DNA of 64,000 nt from Haematococcus lacustris (Eukaryota > Chlorophyta > Chlorophyceae > Chlamydomonadales > Haematococcaceae). Of the stretch, positions 10,763-23,100 are shown piece by piece. Within the stretch, counting starts at the first letter, position 1, and each line of letters starts with the position of its first letter. The stretch lies in NCBI GenBank assembly GCA_030144725.1, contig JASKMD010000020.1, positions 2,187,651 to 2,251,650 on the forward strand, written 5' to 3'. Made by a program: the position numbers and the translations under genes. The notes under the pieces were generated by a model. That model was not told the DNA's origin, did not search any database, and saw nothing but the letters and a program-made list of their open reading frames with translations.

Positions 10763-12215
10763 CTACTAGACCATGCATCAGTACTGACCGACCCTCCAGT
10801 AGTGACCGACATGCATTCAGTACTGACTTACCACAAGTACTGGATGACTTGCTTTATTGTTTATTCCCTTGCCCCGCCCCGCCCCGCCCCGCCCCGCCCC
10901 GCCCCGCCCCCCCCCCCGCCCCCCCGCCCCGCCCGCCCCGCCCCCCCCCCGCCCCGCCCCGCCCCCCGCCCCGCCCCGCCCCGCCCCGCCCCGCCCCCGC
11001 CCCCGCCCCCGCCGCCCCCGCCCCGCCCCGCCCCGCCCCGCCCCGCCCCGCCCCGCCCCCGCCCCGCCCCGCCCCGCCCCCGCCCCGCCCCGCCCCGCCC
11101 CGCCCCGCCCCCCCGCCCCGCCCCGCCCCGCCCCCGCCCCCCCGCCCCGCCCCGCCCCGCCCCCGCCCCGCCCCGCCCCGCCCCGCCCCCGCCCCGCCCC
11201 GCCCCGCCCCGCCCCGCCCCGCCCCGCCCCGCCCCGCCCCGCCCGCCCGCCCCGCCCCGCCCCGCCCCGCCCCGCCCCGCCCCGCCCCCCGCCCCGCCCC
11301 GCCCCGCCCCGCCCCGCCCCGCCCCGCCCCGCCCCGCCCCGCCCCGCCCCCGCCCCGCCCCGCCCCGCCCCGCCCCGCCCCGCCCCGCCCCGCCCCGCCC
11401 CGCCCCGCCCCGCCCCGCCCCGCCCCGCCCCGCCCCGCCCCGCCCCGCCCCGCCCCGCCCCGCCCCGCCCCGCCCCGCCCCGCCCCGCCCCGCCCCGCCC
11501 CGCCCCGCCCCGCCCCGCCCCGCCCCGCCCCGCCCCGCCCCGCCCCGCCCCGCCCCGCCCCGCCCCGCCCCGCCCCGCCCCGCCCCGCCCCGCCCCGCCC
11601 CGCCCCGCCCCGCCCCGCCCCGCCCCGCCCCGCCCCGCCCCGCCCCGCCCCGCCCCGCCCCGCCCCGCCCCCGCCCCGCCCCGCCCCGCCCCGCCCCGCC
11701 CCGCCCCGCCCCGCCCCGCCCCGCCCCGCCCCGCCCCGCCCCGCCCCGCCCCGCCCCGCCCCGCCCCGCCCCGCCCCGCCCCGCCCCGCCCCGCCCCGCC
11801 CCGCCCCGCCCCGCCCCGCCCCGCCCCGCCCCGCCCCGCCCCGCCCCGCCCCGCCCCGCCCCCCGCCCCGCCCCGCCCCGCCCCCGCCCCGCCCCGCCCC
11901 GCCCCGCCCCGCCCCGCCCCGCCCCGCCCCGCCCCGCCCCGCCCCGCCCCGCCCGCCCCGCCCCGCCCGCCCGCCCCGCCCCGCCCCGCCCCGCCCAGCC
12001 CCGCCCCGCCCCGCCCCGCCCCGCCCCCGCCCCGCCCCGCCCCGCCCCGCCCGCCCCGCCCCGCCCCGCCCCGCCCCGCCCCGCCCCGCCCCGCCCCGCC
12101 CCGCCCCGCCCGCCCCGCCCCGCCCCGCCCCGCCCCGCCTTCCTACTGGACCATGCATCCAGTACTGACTGACCCTACAGTAGTGACCGACATGTATTCA
12201 ATACTGACTGACCAC
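10763..12215. repeat. diverged direct repeats flanking the (CCCCG)n array
   Basis: A roughly 75-base sequence containing GGACCATGCAT, CAGTACTGAC and AGTGACCGACATG occurs at 10763-10835 and again at 12146-12213. The part after it (ACCACAAGTACTGGATG) recurs near 12471-12490. The GC array therefore sits inside an older degenerate tandem repeat. Confidence 0.7.
10871..12139. repeat. 1.27-kb (CCCCG)n pentanucleotide array
   Basis: About 250 copies of CCCCG with scattered CCCG and CCCCCG variants, mostly in the first 300 and last 200 bases. The middle is almost perfect. It has no stop codons in several frames, so apparent 430-515-codon Pro/Arg/Ala or Gly/Arg/Ala frames are artefacts. The minus strand is (GGGGC)n with very high G-quadruplex potential. 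Confidence 0.97.
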
Positions 12216-13174
12216 GGCAACACCTCCTGGCCCTGTCACACAAACCAACACTACTAAGCTGCTAAACAAATCAACCAGACATGCAGTGAAGGCAGCCCAG
12301 ACTATCGCCAAGACAAGCTACAGGCTTAGAGCCACTAAAGGGGGGAAAGGGTAGGAAGGTCGTCTCTTCTTTTGCTTAACAATGGGAGCAGGCCGTGCCC
12401 CAGGCGGGAGCTCCTCCCTTGACGCACGCCGTTGAATACCGGTGTAGTCTTTTACTGCTTCTACTGACTGACCACAAGTACTGAATGGCTTGCACACAGT
12501 ACTGATTGACACACATACCGTATTGTATGCCTTTGCTTAGACAGTTATAGTTCTGTATGGCCGACAACGCCTTTCTGCTTCGGAGTGACACAGTCCTGTG
12601 CCTGAGACACAGTTTAGTAGGGTTTAGTAGGGATTGTTTCTTTCTTGTGTGGTTTTCTCCTTTCCTTTCTCACTAGACAATGCCTCTTCTCTTTAATCCT
12701 CTTTTGTTCCATCCTATATTCCGGTAAGCCTTCTCACCCCCCCCCCCCCTTACCCACCAGGCCCTCATGGTCACCAGGGTTGCCCCTTCTCAAATGTGCT
12801 TCGTGAGCTAAGCTTGCGTGCTGACATACTCCTTTCTGTCGCTTAGTCAAACCTCTGGCTTGACGAAATGTGCCAAACATCCCAAAAGAGGAAACTACAG
12901 AATTGACAGCTCTCATGCACTAGTGCCCGAGCAATCACTAGCACTGTCGTTGCTCCTTGGCTTGCCAATAGCTGCGTCGGGGCTCGTACACCAAATGCAG
13001 GCGGGCAGTCCATCGCGACCAACCTCGGCGACGAACCCAGTCTGCGACTAACATATGTACGCTCAGCCTTAAACCCGACAATAGTTCTTTGACACCAGGT
13101 CAATGTTTCACGGGAGTCATTTATACTGCCTGACCGCAGCTGGGCCTGCAAACAGCTTGCGCTGCTGTACTGAG
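12216..13174. other. no confident gene
   Basis: Unique-looking intergenic sequence with poly-pyrimidine tracts near 12640-12760. Frames of 60-100 codons exist on both strands around 12820-13150, but they have no recognisable domain. Confidence 0.35.
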
Positions 13175-13339
13175 ATGGAACCGTCAGGAAAGAGCTGGTG
13201 CTTGTTGCTATACGAGATGCAAAGCGTGTCAGCTGATGCGGAGCAGCAGGTCCCCATCATCCCAGCCTCAGAGAACAGCCCTACACGCAGCTGCAGCACC
13301 AGCTTTGACCATCCTTCTCATTGCCACAGCCTGACTCTG
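13175..13339 (+). CDS. possible first coding exon of the giant coiled-coil gene
   Basis: An ATG at 13175 opens 55 codons (begins MEPSGKSWCLLLYEMQ) ending at a GTGGGT donor at 13340, phase 0. This would join in frame to the firm exon at 14142. I could not confirm it: there is no promoter evidence, and an unrelated minus-strand frame lies in the intervening intron. Confidence 0.25.
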
Positions 13340-13632
13340 GTGGGTGCCGATAATCCCCGCACCCTGCAGCACAGCCTAGGACCTCTACAAAAAACAACAA
13401 AGCTCATGGCAACCAGCCATATAATGAACCCATACTCACCAGCCAACCGCAATGTGTGTGGTTGCTTCCAGTAAACCCTGGGGGCTTGGTTGCCAGAGCT
13501 GGCAGGATGAGCATGCACAGGGCATCACCTCCCAACACAGCTTTAAAAGGGGTCCTGGGACATGCTGCTGTTGCCCACCAGGCTGGTAATCTTGCAGCTC
13601 ACACTCTGCCCGCACTGTGATTGCCAGACCAA

Positions 13633-13876
13633 TTAGGTCTTAAACCCAGATTCTCCATGGAGCATGGCAAACCACTTGGTCTCGACCCAGGTGCTTTTGA
13701 AGCTCAGCCCGAGCCAGCGGTACAGCTCCAGCAGCTGCCAGCCAGCCAGCCCAATGCTCTGCCATTGTGCAGCTGGGGAGAAGAGTCGTGAGTCTCCCTC
13801 ACGCTCCGCTAGCCACTGCGCCCATGGCTGCCATCCTGTGTCCATTCCGGCACTGCTGATCGGCAAGGTCATGTAG
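13633..13876 (-). CDS. candidate C-terminal exon, unknown protein
   Basis: The minus-strand frame ending in TAA at 13635-13633 has a protein-like, Trp-rich composition (contains WQLLELYRWLGLSFKSTWVE) quite unlike the low-complexity surroundings. An acceptor after GATCAGCAG would start the exon at 13852. A Met lies at 13876. No neighbouring exon or poly(A) signal was found, so it may be a gene fragment nested in the first intron of the plus-strand gene. Family not recognised. Confidence 0.3.
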
Positions 13877-14141
13877 CCATGACAAGCAGAAGCTGAGGCT
13901 GGTGTGAAGCAGCAGGCAGCCTGAGCCATGCCAGTGCCTGGCTGGTGACGAGGCTGGCTTAAACCCACCATGGGTGTTATCTCTGTTCACATAAGCGCGT
14001 GAACCACGTTACAGCAGGTCAGCCACGCAGCAACCCACCACCAAGACCATGCAGTCAAGCCAAGCAGATGGCTGGCGTGAACCCACCATCGCCATGATAA
14101 CCGTACCTTGGACATCATCGTCCTCACTTGCCTGCCCACAG

Positions 14142-17100
14142 GAGATGTGCAACATGTCCCAGGAGCTGCTGCTGCTGGAGACGCAAGGCAGCCCCCCTGC
14201 CGCGCAGCCCCCCCTGCAGCCTGAGGCCCGGCAGCCTCCTGTGGAGGGGGTGCTGGCAGGGGCTGAGGGGCAGCTGCAGGGCCTGCAGGGCCAGGTGGAG
14301 CAGCTGCAGCTGCTGGTGGAGACGCAAGCTGAGGAGCACGACCGACTGCAGGTAGGCAGTGTGGGGTGTGTGGCGCAGGGGCAACCTCAGCTGGTCTTGC
14401 ACACCTAGCAGCTGCTGCTGCTCGTGTTGTTGCTGCCGCTCCTGCTCACGCTGCTGGCACCTCAGCTGCAGCACTTGCTGCTAGTGCCACTCTGCCCAGC
14501 CGCCTTCCATACCACCATTGCCTATCAACCAATGCCTGCCCCCACCTCACTCTGCACACTGCTGCTGATGCCTGGGATGCTGCAGCTGCTGCTGCTACTC
14601 TTGATGCTGTCTTTCCCCTCTCTACCTTCCCCTTCTACCTTTTCCCCCAGCCCCTGCTACTGCTAACGTTTCATGGGGGCATGGTGACTGATCTGCCTTA
14701 CCGTACTGTGTCCTGTGCTGTTCTGTACTCCCTCCCCTTTCCCTTAGCCCCTGCTGTTGTCACTGTGTGCTGTGCAGACAGAGTTCCTGGTGCACCTGAG
14801 CAAGATGCGTGGGCTGATGACTGGGCAGCAGCACACCGCAGAGCAGCTGAGTCTTGCCCAGTCCACTGCCCACCAGGCTGTGCTGGGCCTCCATGCCCTG
14901 CAAGACATGCTGGTAGCAGCTGGCGGTGCGGCAGACTCAACCTTGAGCCCCTTGGGTCAACCATGCTCACCACCACCACCACCACCACCACCACCAATGG
15001 CACCAGCACTGGCCCCAACACAGTCACCAGCAGGGAATCAGCACCAGAGGGCATCACCACCACCAGCACCGCCACTACCACCACTATCAGCACCAGCATC
15101 AGCAACAGCATCAGCAGGGACATCAGAAGGAGGAGGAGAAGAAAACGGCTTACACCGCCTAAGCCATCAACTGGTGGGATGCTTGGCCACAGTACCAAGC
15201 ATTGCGGCCGCTGCACAGCCTGGCCCTAGCCAGCCGTCAGTGCTGCAGCAGTGCCTGGCCCAGTGCGCCTGGGTCAGCTCACAGCTGAGCCGGGTGGGTC
15301 TGCAGCTGCAGGCAGCCCAGGTCAGCAACAGCAGTGTGCTGAGCGCCGCTACACGAGGTGACCAGGAGGTTGCAGGGAGGGGCGGCCAGGCGGGCAACAC
15401 AGCGAGGTGAGGTGGGGCACAGGGCTGGGGCAGGGCTGGCTGGCTGGCTGGCCGTAGGGTATGTTGATGGAAGGCAGCTGGCTGGGACGTGGAGCTCAGT
15501 AGGACCTTCAGTAATGGTGCTATGGCCATGGATGCGGCGTGGACCTATAGGGGGGTAGGGTTAGGCATGGCATGCAGGTGCAGTGGTGGTGATGGTAGTG
15601 GTGGTGATGGTGGGGTTCCTGAAGTCGTGGTGCTTGCATGGCATGCAGGTGGCCTGCTAGTGGTGGTTGTGGTGGCGGCAGCCGAGTAGGCGCTGAGCCA
15701 GAGCTACTGCAGCAGCTGGCGTCAGCACACAGCGTGTTCAAAGTGGTGCGTTGCCTGCCTGCCCGCCTGCCTGTCTGCCAGCTTACTATAGCCTCCTGCT
15801 TATCTGTGTGCCCTCACCCCCACTCCACTCGGTTGACCACTGCCTGTCTGCCCTGCCTTGCAAAACCCTCCTGCTTTCCTCCGTGTCCTCACTCCTTCCC
15901 CCCTCACTGCATCCCTGTCTGCCTCCACCAGCAATGCTGGCTGCTTCCCTCACACACACCCGCTTGTGCAGCTTGTGCTGCCTCTTGCCCTCCCTGCCTC
16001 CCTGCCTGCCTACCTGCCTGCCTGCCTGCCTCCCCTCACCCACATGAACAATGGAGCCTTTCATGCAGCCTTCCATGCCCCTTCCATGCAGCCTTTCATG
16101 CCCCTTCCATGCAGCCTTTCATGCCCCTTCCATGCAGCCTTCCATGCCCCTTCCATGCAGCCTTTCATGCCCCTTCCATGCAGCCTTTCATGCCCCTTTC
16201 ATGCAGCCTTCCATGCCCCTTCCATGCAGCCTTTCATGCCCCTTCCATGCAGCCTTTCATGCCCCTTCCATGCAGCCTTCCATGCCCCTTCCATGCAGCC
16301 TTCCATGCCCCTTCCATGCAGCCTTTTATGCCCCTTCCATGCAGCCTTTCATGCCCCTTCCATGCAGCCTTCCATGCCCCTTCCATGCAGCCTTTCATGC
16401 CCCTTCCATGCAGCCTTTCCTGCCCCTGCCTGCCTGCTGCCCGCTTGCTTGCATGCATGCATGCCTGCATGCACCCCCCCTTCCCTGTGGCCTCTGCTGC
16501 CCTGGCCCCAGGTGGAGCGGGAGGTGGCAGTCCTGCAGCAGCAGGCGCGGCACGCAGCGTCCCGGCTGGCTGACAGCAACAGGGAGGGCGCTGCGGCTCG
16601 CAGCCAGCTGCAGGCAGCCATCGACCTGCTGCAGCAGCCATCCAGGATCAACAAGCAGGCAGCTGACGCCCGGGCCCTGGTCAGCAAGGTGGGTGGGTGT
16701 GGGGCTGGGCTAGGCCAGGTTGGGCCTGGGCTGGGTCTGCCAGGTGTGGCCTACCTGCCCTGCCCTCCCTTCCCAAACCCCGCCCTTCCTCTCCTGGACC
16801 TGGCCTGACCTGAGCTGCACCTCACCATGTGCCCATTGCCTCCATCTCCCTGTCAATGCCTGCAGGGTCTGGCCACCTTACGGCAGCAGTCCAGGGTGAC
16901 GGAGGGAGATCAGGAGGACCAGGCCAGGCAGGATTGGGTTGGGGCAGGGCCAAGGGCAACATTGGTGAGACACCCCCCTCCCCAGCCCCAGCCCCGCTGC
17001 CCTCCCATCTCACTCCTCGTGTCATACCCTCTCCGCTGCTTAAAGGGTCCTAGGCCCCTCCCATGGCCACCCTCCTCCATCGCCCCGTCTAATTGAATCC

Positions 17101-20100
17101 CATGACACCTGTAAACCAGCTTCCATGGCTGTTGATGCCCCATGTGTGCCACCCCCCCTTTGCCTGCGCTGTCACCCCCCTTTGCCTGCTGCGCCCTCAA
17201 CCCCTTTCGCGCTGCACCTTTCACCCCCCCCCCCCTGTGTTGCGCCTGCGTGCAGTCTGCCGCCATAGCCCAGCTGGACCACGCGCTGCTGCTCCACAAG
17301 TCCACCATGCGCCTCATCTCCTCCCCCACCCTCCACCCCGGCCTCCTGCACAGCTCAACCACCTCAACCACCACCACCTCCTCACCCTGCTCCCCAGACC
17401 CCAGCTCCGCCCAACCCCCCATCCCCCCCCACCCCTCCACCCCCCATCCCCATCCCCAATCGCCTGCCGCTGTTAACCCTCGTGCCTTGGGGATGCACAC
17501 TCCCCCCAGCCAGGCCCCCCAGCAGCAGCAGCAGCAGCGCTTCCTGTTCTCCCCCGATGCCCTGCTGGCCAGCCCCCTGCGCACCCCGGGAGGTCACAGC
17601 CGCGCCGGCAGCTGTGGAGACATCACTCGAGGCGCCCTGACCCTCGCTGCAGCCCTGGCCCTCCCCGCCGGCCACTCCCCCTACCCGCCTGCCCTCCACC
17701 CCCACACAGCCCCTGGCCGACCCCGGTCATCCCTCTCCTCACCCCCCTCGCCCTCACTCTCTCACCCAGCAGACGGCAGCGCCGCACCCACCTGCAGCAC
17801 TGTGGCGGGAGTAGCTGGGCTGTCGTTAGGGCAGATGCTGGCAGAGAGGGACAGGGTCATCTTGTCCTTGCAGCACCAGTTGATGGCTCTGCAGGCCAGC
17901 AGGAGGGACCCCCCTCCCACCGCCACTCCGACAGCGCCATGCCAAGCAGGCCATGCCACCGACCCATGCAGCCCTGTACCCGGCACCCCTACCCCTGCCC
18001 CAGCTGCTGGTCAGCTGCACCCCACAGGCGCTGCTGCCCAGGGTGCTACCCCTCCCTCCCTCCCTGGCGCCCTAGGGGCCTCCCCCCCTGGCCGCCACCC
18101 AGGGGCGGGGCTGGCGGTGCATGTTGCGGCAGGGTCCCCCGCCACCCCTGCCCACAGCACCCTGTCCATGGCCAACCCGCTGTTCACAGAGCAGCCGAGG
18201 CCCCCCCGCCTGACCCCCCCTCCCAGCGGCCTGCAGGCCAGGGCTGGCGTGTACCGGTCAGAGGAGCCCACGAGCTGGCAGGGGCTGCAGGGCGGGGCGG
18301 CTGCCACCCACCGGGCTGTCAGCACAGCACCCAGCACTTGTGCTGCGTCCCTGATGCAGCGGGTGGAGGCCCAGGGGCGGGGGGGGGGCGGCAGGGGGGC
18401 GGGACCTGCACCTGGACCCAACAGCTGGCAGCCCCCTGGCCCTCAGCCTGCGCAGCAACGCCCTGTTTGATGACATGGTGAGGGAGCGGGGAGGGCACAG
18501 TGCTGCTCTGGGGGAGGTAGGGGTGATGGGGCTGGAGGTGGGGGGGTACTGCCCTGGCCCTTCGACCCATACCTGGCCCATACCCCAGCCCACCACAATT
18601 CCTCCCACCCTCCTTCCTTTTCCTGCCTCCCTGTACTGCCTCCCTGCACTGCCTCCCTGTACTGCCTCCCTGCACTGCCTCCCTGTACTGCCTCCCTATA
18701 CTGCCTCCCTGTACTGCCTCCCTGCACTGCCTCCCTGTACTGCCTCCCTGTACTGCCTCCCTGTACTGCCTCCCTGCACTGCCTCCCTGTACTGCCTCCC
18801 TGCACTGTCTCCTTGTACTGCCTCCCCTGTGCACCCACAGGCATCCCAGGCCTCCATGCCCACCCCCAAGGCCTCCCTGACGCCCCTGAAGCCCCTGCAC
18901 CCCCCCTTCCCAGGCCCCAGGCCCTCCCAGGCAGCCTCCCCAGCCTCCACCCCCCCACACCCCAGTAGTGCCCACGGTTGCACCAGCAGCAGCGGCCAGC
19001 TTCCATTGACCAGCCCCACCCCATCCCTCACCTCCACTGAGGCAGAGCAGCGCGGGGATGACCTGGCCGCCAGCCAGCCCCCCTCCTGGCCAGCTGCCAG
19101 CACAGGCCAGACCAGCTGGAGCAGCTCCTGCCCTCCTGCTGCGGCCCGGGACATCTCAGCCAGCAATGGCAGCTTGCCCAGCCCAGCCACCCCAGCACCA
19201 CCTCAGAGCCTCCACCCCCTACCGCCACCCCTGCCAGCCCCTGCAGCCCCAGACACGGCCCTGCATGCTTCCCAGCCTGCCCCCCCTGTGGCGCCTGATC
19301 AGGCACTTGAGCCGCCTGTGGGGCTTGATCAGGCAACGGAGGCGGCCTGCCAGGTGGCCCAGCTGCAGGCCCAGGTGGAGCAGCTGAGCCGACAGCTTCA
19401 AGAGTACCAGTCGCTGCTGAATGCCATGAGCAGGCGCAGTACACGCGAGCTGCTGCTGCCCCCAGCCCTGGCCCTGGGGGCGGGCTCACCAGGCATTGGC
19501 TCCCCCGCCTCCCCCCTCCTCAGTTTCAGGTCTTTCCTGGGGGGAGGGGAGCAGCAGGGACAGCCGGGGGGGCAGCCGACAGGGCGGCTGGGCAGCAGCA
19601 GCGAGGCGGGGGCAGCAGCAGGGGTGGGGGCGGGGGCGTGGACCCAGGCAGTTGCCAGCAGGCTGCAGAGTGAGGGTGGGGGGGGCTGGTTCTCGCAGGG
19701 GGGTGCGGGGGCCTCAGGGGCGAGCCTGGCGGCAGTGCCCGCAGAGCTGGAGCATGTGTCGGGTCCGTCCAGGGCGGTGGTGCTGCTGCTGCAAGCAAGG
19801 TCAGTGGTGGTGGTGGTGGTGGTGGTGATGATGGTGGAGTAGTTTTGGTGATGGAGGTGAATCATTACTGGTGGTGGTGGTGGTGGTGATGGTAATGATG
19901 GAGTAGTTGTGGTGATGGAGGTGAGTTACCACTGGTGGTGGTGGTGGTGGTGGGTCTTACGCAGCCCTGTCCTGGCCCAGCCCCCTCCCACCTTCCCACT
20001 GACCTGTCCTGCAGGCTGGAGGCTGCCCACCACCAGCTGGCTGACCGCGAGCAGCAGCTGCAGCAGCTGTCAGCGCAGGTGCACCAGAGCGTGCTGCAGC

Positions 20101-23100
20101 AGCCACAGTCCTCCTCCTCCCTCACCAATGCCCGCTGCCTCAGCGCCCGGTCCTCAAAGACATCCATCGACTCAGTGGACTCTGAACACAGTAGCTCCTT
20201 GAACAGGGTGAGGGTGAGGGTGAGGGTGAGGGGTTGAGGGGGGACGCAGGGGGCCACAGGTTAGGGATCAGGGGGTCTGGGAGGGGGCCAGGGAGGGGGG
20301 AGGTGCCAGAGTGTAGGGGGGCGTCAGGGGGCGAGGGTGGGGTTGGGTGTGTCAGGGGGCAAGGGGCCAGGGGTCAGCCGTCAGCCAAGAGGGGTCCAGG
20401 TGTCAGGGTCAGGGTCAGGGGTCACAGGGCGGGCAAGGCAAGGTCAGGGAGGTTGTCACGGGTGCCAGGGGCCAGTGGTTGGTTTAGGTGCTGGGGTGAT
20501 GTATTGATGTATGCAGACAGTTGCTGGTCAGGTGTTGGGGTTAGGGATGGGGGGTGAGGGGGGGCAAGAGTGAGGGCGAGGGTGAGGGCGAGGGTGAGGG
20601 CGAGGGTGAGGGGCCTACCAGGGTTACTATGGGGCTGAAGGATATGTCACGGCGTTGATGTTGGACCCCAGTAAGGCCCATTTGCAGGTGGGGATGAGTG
20701 GCAGCAGGCTATGTGAAAGACTTGGAAAGGCCCCCGTGTTCAGATGCTCTGTCTGGATGCCGGTCAGGGCAGGGCAGTGCGTAGATTGATTGCCAGCAGA
20801 GTCCTCCTCTCACGCTGCCAGGCCCCTAGCAGCAGGGTCCTCCACGCCCTGCCCTGCTGCAACAGGCCAGCTTCAACGTCCCGGACGACATGGCCCGTCG
20901 CTACCTGGCAGCGGCAGGCATCCGCAGCGTGTTCCCGCTGCGCCCCCAAGGCAGTGATCGCCTGGGGATGACTGAAGAGGGCAGCCAGCAGGGCAGCGGG
21001 CGCCTGGGCGTTGCTGAGGAGGGCAGCCAGGCTGAGTCAGAGTGGGACTCGCCTCCCTCCCAGCAGATGCTGCCACGGGCTGGGTCAGGGGAGTTTGGGT
21101 GTGCCAGCCTCACTCGCTTCCTCAGCCCTCTGTCCCCGTACCTGGTGAGTCAGGGCTGCGTTGTCAGTTAGGATTTCGGTTAGGATCAGGTTTAGGGTCA
21201 GGGTAAGAGTCAGGGTCAGGGTTAGACCCACTGCCCCGTACCTGGTGTGTCAGGGCAAGCACTGCATGCCCCTTGTGTACCTGGCTAGGCCCTGCCTGAC
21301 AGGTTAGGCCATCCCAAACTGACTAACTGAACGGGGAACTTCCCAAACTTACTAACTGTTTAGGCCTTCCATGATTGATTGACTAGGCCCTCCACAACTG
21401 ATCAACTGACAAGGCCGGCCACTATCAACTGACAACACTCAAAGACCTCGTTATCAGTCACCAGCATCAACATTACCCACTGCGCTGCATTGTCTTACAG
21501 CCAGTCTGTTGGCCTTTTGCAGGGATCACCGCCAGAGACAGGTCATTTCCAGCTGAGCAGCGCAGTGGCACAGATGGCTGCGGCGCGAGCTCAGCTCATT
21601 GCCCAGCATGCTGAGCTGGGTTCCACTCAGCTGCTGCTGGAAGAAAGCGAGCAGCGCCTGGCTGCTGCTTTGCAGCAGCTGGATGAGCAAGCTGCCCAGT
21701 TCAAAAGCGTGCAGCAGTCAGCTGAGGAGAAGCTGGTTGAAGCCCAGCAACGTCTAGATGAGCAAATGTCTGAGCTGGTCAACATGCAGCGAGAGGCTGC
21801 TGAGCTTGAAGAGCAATTCTCGAATGCTCTGGCAGCTGCAGCTGAGGCGCAGGGCCAGGCAGCAGAGTGGCAGCAGCAGGCAGAGGCAGCGCAGGCAGCA
21901 GCAGCACAGGCAAACGAGCTTGCTGCTGACCGCGAGCAGCAGCTGTTGGCTGCCAACGCAGCTGCAGCTGAGGCGCAGGGCCAGGCAGCTGAGTGGCAGC
22001 AGCAGGCAGAGGCAGCGCAGGCAGCGCAGGCAGCAGCAGCACAAGCAACTGAGCTTGCTGCTGACCGCGAGCAGCAGCTGTTGGCTGCCAACGCAGCTGC
22101 AGCTGAGGCGCAGGGCCAGGCAGCAGAGTGGCAGCAGCAGGCAGAGGTAGTGCAGGCAGCAGCAGCACAGGCAAACGAGCTTGCTGCTGACCGCGAGCAG
22201 CGGCTGTTGGCTGCAAAGGCAGCTGCAGCTGAGGCGAAGGGCCAGGCAGCTGAGTGGCAGCAGCAGGCAGAGGCAGCGCAGGCAGCAGCAGCACAAGCAA
22301 ACGAGCTTGCTGCTGACCGCGAGCAGCAGCTGTTGGCTGCCAACGCAGCTGCAGCTGAGGCGCAGGGCCAGGCAGCAGAGTGGCAGCAGCAGGCAGAGGC
22401 AGCGCAGGCAGCAGCAGCACAAGCAACTGAGCTTGCTGCCGACCGCGAGCAGCAGCTGTTGGCTGCCACTGCAGCTGCAGCTGAGGCGCAGGGCCAGGCA
22501 GCTGAGTGGCAGCAGCAGGCAGAGGCAGCGCAGGCAGCAGCAGCACAAGCAACCGAGCTTGCTGCTGACCGCGAGCAGCAGCTGTTGGCTGCCAACGCAG
22601 CTGCAGCTGAGGCGCAGGGCCAGGCAGCTGAGTGGCAGCAGCAGGCAGAGGCAGCGCAGGCAGCAGCAGCACAGGCAAACGAGCTTGCTGCTGACCGCGA
22701 GCAGCAGCTGTTGGCTGCCAACGCAGCTGCAGCTGAGGCGCAGGGCCATGCAGCTGAGTGGCAGCAGCAGGCAGAGGCAGCGCAGGCAGCAGCAGCACAG
22801 GCAAACGAGCTTGCTGCTGACCGCGAGCAGCGGCTGTTGGCTGCAAAGGCAGCTGCAGCTGAGGCGAAGGGCCAGGCAGCTGAGTGGCAGCAGCAGGCAG
22901 AGGCAGCGCAGGCAGCAGCAGCACAAGCAAACGAGCTTGCTGCTGACCGCGAGCAGCAGCTGTTGGCTGCCAACGCAGCTGCAGCTGAGGCGCAGGGCCA
23001 GGCAGCTGAGTGGCAGCAGCAGGCAGAGGCAGCGCAGGCAGCAGCAGCACAAGCAACCGAGCTTGCTGCCGACCGCGAGCAGCAGCTGTTGGCTGCCAAC

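Noticed and set aside
10621..12257. 430-515-codon ORFs of Pro/Arg/Ala or Gly/Arg/Ala on both strands
   Set aside because: They are translations of the (CCCCG)n array, open because the pentamer has no stop codon in any phase.
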